Source: Dasypus novemcinctus (lineage: Eukaryota; Chordata; Mammalia; Cingulata; Dasypodidae). From it: a stretch of 64,000 bases of DNA. The translations under genes were made by a program, and so were the position numbers. The stretch spans positions 72,617,147-72,681,146 of the forward strand of contig NC_080694.1 in NCBI RefSeq assembly GCF_030445035.2. Direction: 5' to 3'. Of the stretch, positions 56,596-64,000 are shown piece after piece (positions within the stretch are counted from its first letter, which is position 1; the number at the start of each line of letters is the position of its first letter). The notes under the pieces were generated by a model. The model was given only the letters and a program-made list of their open reading frames with translations, had not been told where the DNA came from and did not search any database.

Positions 56596-57659
56596 TGAAA
56601 CAAAAATTATCTAGGAAGGTATTTTGATTTTTAAACTTTTTAAATATAAAAATTAGTGATTGCAATAGTATGTGCAGATGAAAATGAAGATGAAATCTGT
56701 TAAAAGTGAAATTTTTCCCACAAGATGGACTGACACTTAATGCAAATATAAATGCTTCAGACATGGACATTGATTCACATTCGCAACATATATGAAAATG
56801 CTGGAGGGTCTGAGTGATGATTTGCCCAATGACTTGACAGTGTTAGGTTTTATTAAGCAGTATATAACCATAGCTATAAGGGTATATTTCAAAGAACAAA
56901 CCAAACTCAGCACATCCACAGAAAGTAAAAGTAATCTTCGGTTAAAATTGATAATCCCTGGATTGAAAGAGAAAAAAAAGCCTCCTCTTTGAGGTATTTG
57001 AGGAGATGAGATTTATCTTAATCGACTTCAGAAGATAGAGTAAGTACTCCTGGGTAGGAAATAGAATATGCACTATGAGACCACCAGAACATGAAAACAT
57101 TTTTTTACTACATGACTCCTTGTGAACTGTTAAGGATATTGAGCATAAAGGGAGACAAGAAAAAAAAATCCATCAATTGCATCTGAGGCTCCCTCTAGGA
57201 AGAAATTAGCCAATGAATGTTCTTCGGGTGCTAAATGTGCACTTAGCAGTGATGGGGCCCTGGGACACAGGGAAGGGCATGAGTCAGAAAGGGTCTCCAG
57301 AGTGGAGGCAAAGCTCTCTGGAATGGAATATAGATTTGCAGCCCACTAGGTGGACAAACAGCTAAGCAAATTTACACACTATTGGACAATGAGGACTAGG
57401 AAAAGGAAATATGTAAGAGCAGGGGCCTGCATTAGAAGACAGAAGTAATTGATATGACGGTAACCTGGATCTGTTTGGGAAAGGATGAGATAAAAAGTTC
57501 CATAGACTGTCAGCAAGCGATCCAGAGACTTCCATGAATCATATTAAGAAATGTAAATCTTCGTTTGCATAAAATGGTCACTCGTTTAGCAAAGAACCCT
57601 CAGGTAGAGAAGGGATGGCAGTGAGATATGTTAAAGGTAAGAGATTAGTTACAGGAAGT

Positions 57660-57980
57660 CAACTTCTCATGGCGATGGTGGAATATTACATGCCTGCCAT
57701 ACTCTCTTCCATGGCCATGCCTGGCAGCAGTTTCAATGGCCAGCACCATGGACCTGGCACTAACTGACCTCCAACCATAAGAGGAACTGGCCAAGCCTGT
57801 CAAATGTGTCATTGATTTAACCTTCAAAACCAGCCTGTGCTGTTTCTCCACCAACTTGCCCACAACAGAGCCCGGGCCAGGACCCAGTCCAGGGAGGCTG
57901 GTTCAGGCAGGACTGGAGGCCTCCTGCGGGGTTCCTAAGAGGGCTTACTCCTTTATTTTGGATCCCCTGCATTTTTTGCC
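57660..57980. other. GC-richer segment private to unit B
   Basis: Higher GC than its surroundings and no evident counterpart in unit A. It contains CATGGCCATGCCTGGCAGCA and CAGCCTGTGCTGTTTCTCCA, which look exon-like, but no frame gives a recognisable domain. It could be a diverged retrocopy fragment or simply sequence deleted from A. Confidence 0.3.
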
Positions 57981-59639
57981 CCTAAGATAGAAGAGTGGAA
58001 AGAACCAAGTGACTCCAGAGGATGTCTCTGCATAGAACCTGTGGCCCTGGTGTTGAGGCTCTATTCTACTTTGTGAGATTAACTGACTTTATTTTTCTTT
58101 CTGAAAGCACCTCTTTTGGTTTTAATCAGAATAAGGTGTGTAAGCATTGACTTTTTAAATTTATGTTTGAAAATAATCCTAAAGCAAACCCATATAATAC
58201 CTAAAGTCATTTTTTTCTCTTTATATTTAAAATTTTTAAAGAACAGTGATGTGTTTGCCCTAAATAAGCTTCCCCTTTCCACTCCCTCAGTAAACCTCCT
58301 TCCTTGTGTGGCTGGGTGCTGCCCCATTCATGAATCATAAAGTGCCCAAATCAACTCCTATAGATAATATCTTGTTTTATGGAATATTTTATTTTAACAA
58401 AAGGTGTGCCTTTAAAGATGTAAAGGGAAAACTTCCACGGTGCTGATGATGCATGTTACCGGATGTGGTTGTGTTGCCAGCAAACGCCTTTTCATCTTGT
58501 AATAATTCACTGGGCTCTACTCTTATGATTTGTGTTTTCTTTTTTGTGTGTGTTATGTTAAAAAAGTTAATAGAAAACTAAATTACTTAGTATAATTATA
58601 AGAGCTATTGAGAAAATATTAAGATTTTTAATCTTACTGTGGAAATAAAGATATTGTGCTTTTTATTTTATATTATGTCTATTTGAATTTAGAAGATTTT
58701 AATGATTCTGGAAATCACATTGCTTTAAAATTTTTGACTCTCCTAATGCACCAAAGAAAATTTAAGTTGAATATGGCTACTCATTATGTTGCACCTTACT
58801 AGGGCTCTGAGGTACTGGAAGACAACTATGGTTAAAGCAATTCCCATCTTTGTGAGAGTAAGGGGTTGACTTACTGCAAATAACCATCCTGCCCATATGA
58901 CAAGGGTAAACTCACAAATGCTCCCTCATTTACCTGTGATATGCCGGGTACAGGTCTTCTGAATTCCCATTCTTTGTTTCATAAATGATTAGCTGAACTG
59001 CATCCTCACTGATGAATCAGTTTAAAAAAGGTTGTTAACCAAAGTTAGTTAAGCTCTTCTCCTCCCCCCAGGGCCCAGAATTTTGGCCATGCTCTGCCAG
59101 AGCCATCAATACAAAGGGCCCCTCCCAGAGAATTGGCTGACATCAGCATGAAACATTCTCTGATCTGCCATATGTTCACACCAACATTTCATACAATTAT
59201 AGCCATTTGTTTCTTTCTACAAAGAAAAACTTGACCCTTGCAGATCTTACATTCAGAACATTCTCCCTTACTCTAATACTCTTTTCAAATATTGTCTCTA
59301 CTTACCTAAATTCCATTTGGTTTTTAACTTACCACCACAGTGTTATAATTGTTCATGGAAATCACATTACATTTTATGAACAGAGAAACACAAGGTCTAT
59401 CTAGTGTATTGTAATTTTCATAACAAACAAAAGCCAGTTTTGGCAGGACTTGAAAGAAGGTTCAGCAAGACAATAGTTTAGATGCTCAATGCAAATTATT
59501 TGCTTGCTACTCGCAAGCTGCCCACACAACCAATATGGAATAACCAGGTCAAGGACACACAAGACATTTAAAGTTGATGGATACAAGAGTTTCTAAAATC
59601 CATTGGCCTGAGGGCCAACACACAGCAGATGCTTACTTT

Positions 59640-59795
59640 TAATAAGAAGTCTAAAATCCATGCAGTACAGCAGTGCTCCAAAATGTGTTCACCAAATGCA
59701 ATGCATGTGCCACAATGATGAAAGAGGTCGTTGATGTGTGAGGAGTGAGGGGGTGGGGTGTGGGGTATGTGGGAACCTCTTATATATTTTCCCTT
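59640..59795 (+). repeat. L1 3' UTR end, sense arm of an inverted pair
   Basis: Carries TGCAGTACAGCAGTGCTCCA, CACCAAATGCAATGCATGTG and TGTGGGAACCTCTTATATAT. It is followed within a few bases by the same end in antisense, making a tail-to-tail inverted repeat. Confidence 0.7.
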
Positions 59796-59799
59796 TATT

Positions 59800-60235
59800 T
59801 TTTTAAAATATTACATTCAAAAAATATAAGCAGACCCCATATACCACCCACCCCCCTCACCACACTACTCCCACATCAACAACCTCTTTCATCATCGTGG
59901 GACATTCATTGCATTTTGTGAATACTTTTTGGAGCACCGCTGCACCACATGGATAATGGTTTAGACTGTAGCTCACATGCTCCCCCAGTCCACCCAGTGG
60001 CAGGACATACAATGTCCAGCATCTGTCCTTGCCGTACCACCCAGGAAAACTCCAAGTCCTGAAAATGCCCCCACATCATATCTCTTATTCCCTCTCCCTA
60101 CCCTCAGCAGCTACTGTGGCCACTTTCTCCACATCAATGCTCCAATTTCTTCCATTACTAATCACAGTAGTTCCATGATAGAATATCAGTAAGACCACTC
60201 TAGTCCATACTGTATAGATCTTATACCTTAAAAAA
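59800..60235 (-). repeat. L1 3' UTR end, antisense arm
   Basis: In antisense it contains CATCAACAACCTCTTTCATC, GGGACATTCATTGCATTTTG, GGACATACAATGTCCAGCAT and AGTAAGACCACTCTAGTCCA. About the first 145 bases are complementary to the sense copy at 59,650-59,795. Confidence 0.75.
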
Positions 60236-60286
60236 AGACAATTTAATTTAAAAAAATGCTTTTATTCAAGAAGAGGAAACCCTATA

Positions 60287-60598
60287 TCAAATAAATAAAC
60301 AAATAAGAGGTCCTGGGAACCTGCCTGGCCTGGTGTAAGTTGGGGTGCGAGGCAGTGGTGGAAGACCCTGGTCCAGGTGTGACGAGGGCACAGGGAGCCT
60401 CCCCAGCATGGGCATTGGGCCGACAGTCAGGGCAGCTGGACTTGGTCTGCCTCTGATGCCTGCTGAAGTGGCAATCTCTCCTGGGTTTTTATGCCTCACA
60501 GGTCTGGTCATCTGCTGAAAACAAGAATATCTTCTTACTGAGGGAGTGTCCTTCTGGGAAGCTTCACACCAGTCCACTTCATAAATGCCTGTTATCAC
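60287..60598 (-). other. Unrecognised 103-codon proline-rich frame
   Basis: A minus-strand frame open across a locally GC-rich segment. It contains RPVRHKNPGEIATSAG and a proline-rich end (PSSHLDQGLPPLPRTPTYTR). An AATAAAAGC sequence lies downstream on the minus strand near 60,255-60,263. The amino-acid composition looks more protein-like than a chance frame, but I cannot name a family. It lies in the part of unit B that has no counterpart in A, so a retrocopy or exon fragment inserted after duplication is possible. Confidence 0.3.
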
Positions 60599-61951
60599 TT
60601 GTTACAAAAATATATTTTTCTCATTTTTTTATACTTTCTAAGTATGATAAACGTGTTTAAAATGTTTTTGCGACTCAAGATCATTAATATCATTTTGCTG
60701 CACAACACAGACAACTCCAAAGTTACGTGTCAATGTCCTTCTGACTGTATCATGTTTTTTCACCCAATACACAGTTTTTTTTAAATCACCCAATTCAACT
60801 TCATATTATATTCAGCCAGGTTTTTATCTGTATTAAAATGATCTCCAGGCTCAATCTCTGTAAAAGTATATATTTTTTCAACAACAACATGTATAAAATA
60901 ATAACTTAAGAAAGTAGGCCTGAACAGGATGCAGAATTAAAGTCAATAAGTGTCTTAATAATATTCTTAAATAAATAACTGTTGTGAACATATGGCAAAA
61001 AAGACAGTATATTTAAATTTTAAAAATGACCAATATTGTTAGTGAATATATAGAGAAAATACTTACACTGAATAGGAAGAAAATTTTGTAAATTCTACTA
61101 AATTATAACATCAATAAAAATAATTACTGTATAAATACCAAAGACAAACACTGTTTATTATTCATAAGGCAATTAATGTATGTTTAGAGATAAAATTTTC
61201 AGATTTAATGACAATACTAAAAATTGTATTTCCAAATTGGCTTTGATTCCAAGTATAGAGCTAAAGGGTTGATCAAATGGGATTGATTATGATTCTATGC
61301 TGACAAGAGATGCATAAAAGAGGAACATTATCTTCATGGTATGAATATTTTGGGGATTCCTCTGTGGGTGGAAATGATGTGCAAGATCTGTGGGTATCCA
61401 TATTACTCAAATGAATGGATAAAAGTCTGCAATTCCCAATTAAGGACATTGTTAGGCAATTGTGGCTTTTCCAATGCACCTACGCATTTCACATACACTA
61501 AATGCCCACTGCCAGTGTTTCTATTAAACATGTGGCCTGAAAGTAACAGAAACCAGTTTCAATTAAATTCAAACTTTTACATTGATGATCTGAGTTCTAC
61601 CTCCATGGGTAGAAGCTTTGCATCTATGATGTAAAAATAGGTTTGCCGTGAGTATGTTAGTCATTAGAGCAAGAACTAGGATTTAGGAAGGTATACAAAT
61701 ACACACATACCCATACACGTTTATTTATTTATGCATAGGTTCTTCATAACTAGCCGATGAAAGAGACATATAATACTCCCTGAAAGAATTTAGAATAGAC
61801 AACTGCTGGATGCCATTGGAAAGAAATTTCGCACTTACTTTTATTTAGGTAATTTAGCTGTGCACTCCTAAATGAAATGAGAATCCATATTACATTATGT
61901 CTAAAAGTCCCAACATCTAAGGGATTTCTTGAGTATATTTCACTTTTCTGC

Positions 61952-62884
61952 TTAACTTGGGTCTCTTCTAAGCAGCCTTTTCAGAGCCCACTTAACCTCT
62001 TTGTTTCTCAAGGTGTAGATCAGAGGATTAAGGGAGGGCGTCACTACAGTGTAGAAGAGAGTGAGGAATTTACTGTGGTTCTGCATGTACTTGCTCTTGG
62101 GCTGGATGTAGACAGAAATTAAAGTCCCAAAGAACAAGACTACAATGATCAGGTGGGACACACAGGTCTCAAATGCTCTCCTCCTGCCTTCAGCAGATTT
62201 TATCCTGAGGACACTTTTAACAATGCAGCCATAGGAGATCAGAATAAGCCCCAGAGGAGTGACCACATAGAGAGCACTAGCTATGGCAAGCTCATTCTCC
62301 AGAAAGGTTGTGTCCACACAGGCAATTTTCATCAGGGCAGGTTCCTCGCACATGAAGTCGTCCACCCTGTGATGGCTACAGAGAGGCAATTGGAAAACAA
62401 GGACAGTTTGCACCGTGGATCCCACAAAACCACTGATCCAGGCCACAGCTGCCAACTGCTGAAGAAGTTTTGGGTGCATGGTTACACTGTAGTGGAGGGG
62501 CCGGCAGATGGCATTGAAGCGGTCATAGGCCATCACAGTCAGGAGGACACATTCCGTGGAGCCCAGTCCCAAAGCCATGTACAGCTGAATCACACAACCA
62601 GCGTAGCTAATGGTCTTCTCAGGGCCCTTGAGGTTCCAAAGCATCTGTGGGACAATACTGGTGGTGAAGCAGAGGTCCAAGAAGGAGAGATTTGAGAGGA
62701 AGAAGTACATGGGTGTGTGGAGCTTGGGGCTCAGGTGTGAGACCAGTATGATGGCTGTGTTCCCCATCAGAGTCATAACATAAACTACAGCGATGACCAG
62801 AAGGAGAACCATCTCCAGCTGGGGCTGGTCAGAAAATCCCAAGAGGATAAAAACTGCTGGCTTGCTAAAATTTGTCACTTTCAT
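61952..62884 (-). CDS. Olfactory receptor, family-2 type, intact
   Basis: A seven-transmembrane class II odorant receptor expected in the ciliary membrane of olfactory neurons, coupling to G-olf. The first ATG in the frame is at 62,884, giving 310 residues, a normal length. Motifs: sequon NFS at residue 5; FILLGFSDQPQLE at 12-24; GN in TM1; PMYFFLSNLSFLD; MAYDRFNAICRPLHYS (Phe for the common Tyr of DRY); and loop-2 cysteines in FQLPLCSHHRVDDFMCEEPALMKIAC. TM6 entry is RRAFETCVSH, and LNPLIYTLRNKEVK precedes a short basic tail ending RRDPS. No lesion is seen. It resembles the OR2G/OR2W-like group by eye, but I give no symbol. As usual for ORs the coding part is one exon; noncoding 5' exons would lie at higher coordinates. 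Its dead duplicate is at 41,079-42,000. Confidence 0.93.
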   Translation of the reverse strand: MKVTNFSKPAVFILLGFSDQPQLEMVLLLVIAVVYVMTLMGNTAIILVSHLSPKLHTPMYFFLSNLSFLDLCFTTSIVPQMLWNLKGPEKTISYAGCVIQLYMALGLGSTECVLLTVMAYDRFNAICRPLHYSVTMHPKLLQQLAAVAWISGFVGSTVQTVLVFQLPLCSHHRVDDFMCEEPALMKIACVDTTFLENELAIASALYVVTPLGLILISYGCIVKSVLRIKSAEGRRRAFETCVSHLIIVVLFFGTLISVYIQPKSKYMQNHSKFLTLFYTVVTPSLNPLIYTLRNKEVKWALKRLLRRDPS

Positions 62885-62914
62885 TGCTTCTTCATTGTGA
62901 GTCACCTTTCTCAA

Positions 62915-64000
62915 TCCTCCCTATTTTATTCCTATAGGAAGGAAATCAGATATCATCAGCAATGAAACAGTAACAAACTGGTTCAAAGTTGAACTTTTGC
63001 AGACTGTAATCATAGAGAGAAACAACAGAGATAAAACAGTGCAAAATAAAAATATCTTGTGATTTTTTGAATGTGACAAGAAAACAAATACTTAAAGGTA
63101 AGAAAATATCTAATTCATTAAAAGAAAATATATAAATATAGAATGTGAAAATATTTAACAAAAGATATTTGACACTTTAATCAAACTATCAGAAGATAAA
63201 TACATAGGTCTTCAATGAGTATCCTGTGGAAATGCAAAGAAGTTGAAAATAAAATGATTGGTATGTATTTAGATACATGCTATTTAGAAAATAGCTATAA
63301 AAGATAAATTGAATGATACATCAAATAAGCAAAGGCATGACAGTAAGATATATAGAATTGGAGGCACAAACAAATCAAGAATAGTTCGAAATATTTAAAC
63401 ATGTGAGTTAGAGATGAATATCATTCTTATTCATGGATTTTCTAAAGTATTTTCTATGTAGCTGGCTAACTTTTCTTTATTATACAGTAAAGGGAGCATG
63501 AACTATGCTTTTGAAGGCTTAGATGTTAATTAGAAGAAAAACAATGGATGAGTGCCCTCATTTTGCCTTGCACAACTCTACATTCTTATGACTTTTTGCC
63601 ACATGGATTTTGTGTCCAAGATTAAGCTGTATTTTCAAGGAGAATCTGTATGGAAACTTCTCCCTCTCCATTTCACATTTGTTAACCAAAATGAGGATAA
63701 GGGTTTTAAGACTTCCAAGTAAAGAAAGTAGTCAATTTTGAGTATGGATATAATAAATATTGGCTTGGGTTATATATGAACAGCTGCTTCTGTTTACTGC
63801 AAATAGGAACCCAACTCCGAATTTCCTCAACCTTTAAAACAAAATTTCTGTTTTATTCATTACATAACTTAAAACCCTACCTTCCAAGAAGAATGACAAT
63901 TTAGCAGCAGAGGATAGTGTTGGCTTTGGTAAAATAGTTCAATTATGGTCACAGTTCGATGACAGGCAGTGGAAGAACCATGTGTGGGTCCCCTGTTGGC
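62915..64000. other. Region upstream of the intact OR, shared with unit A
   Basis: AT-rich and continuous with unit A's 42,030-44,690 once the L1 end and LTR there are set aside. The last 50 bases (GACAGGCAGTGGAAGAACCA) match 44,642-44,690. Promoter elements or a 5' noncoding exon of the receptor may lie here; nothing specific can be pointed out. Confidence 0.4.

Larger units (their letters stand above)
57180..64000. repeat. Segmental duplication unit B (OR locus)
   Basis: The counterpart of unit A, cut off by the window end. Examples of shared sequence are GTGGCCCTGGTGTTGAGGCT (58,039 and 34,000), GAACAGAGAAACACAAGGTC (59,379 and 39,688), and the receptor genes themselves. Unit B lacks the OR10-like exon but has its own 1.3 kb insertion region at about 59,403-60,700, made of L1 UTR pieces and a GC-richer segment. 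A block at 57,660-57,980 has no obvious counterpart in A. Confidence 0.75.

Noticed and set aside
62153-62695. 180-codon plus-strand frame over the intact OR
   Set aside because: It is an antisense shadow. The same shadow appears over the pseudogene at 41,382-41,810, as expected from shared sequence.

Overview
The window is vertebrate nuclear DNA from a placental mammal, most likely a xenarthran (armadillo, sloth or anteater). The evidence is several copies of the tRNA-derived DAS-type SINE, a family I associate with Xenarthra, plus mammalian LINE-1 (L1) copies and class II olfactory receptor (OR) genes. I cannot tell armadillo from sloth by eye. There are no prokaryotic features, and no tRNA or rRNA genes were seen.

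Host genes are few. An OR10-like receptor exon lies at 31,052-31,999 (+). An intact family-2-type OR gene lies at 61,952-62,884 (-), and a dead relative of it at 41,079-42,000 (-). The two family-2-type loci sit in a tandem segmental duplication: unit A is about 30.0-45.0 kb, and unit B runs from about 57.2 kb past the window edge. The OR10-like exon is present only in unit A. Each unit has since received different transposons.

The left third is dominated by one nearly complete L1 of 7,866-22,497. It has a 2.1 kb 5' UTR, a complete ORF1 and an ORF2 broken four times. Its 3' UTR is about 2.8 kb long once a later insertion is subtracted. That insertion is an antisense betaretrovirus-like (ERV-K / class II type) provirus fossil at 16,819-21,702. 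Its LTRs match closely, which suggests an age of only a few million years. It keeps two LTRs, a Lys-type primer binding site that is locally duplicated, a tandem-repeat leader and a gag matrix remnant. It also keeps short hydrophobic reading frames, but lacks most of the usual coding region.

The rest is a layered record of older retrotransposons. It includes many 5'-truncated copies of the same xenarthran L1 3' UTR in both orientations, ancient L1M-type pieces, an ERV-L fossil with its 3' LTR, four solo or partial LTRs, a hAT-type DNA transposon, and a (GATA)n array grown on a SINE tail. Nested insertions give relative ages at several places. The stretches between them are AT-rich and show no recognisable gene.

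All homology statements come from reading motifs and comparing sequence within the window. No database search was run.
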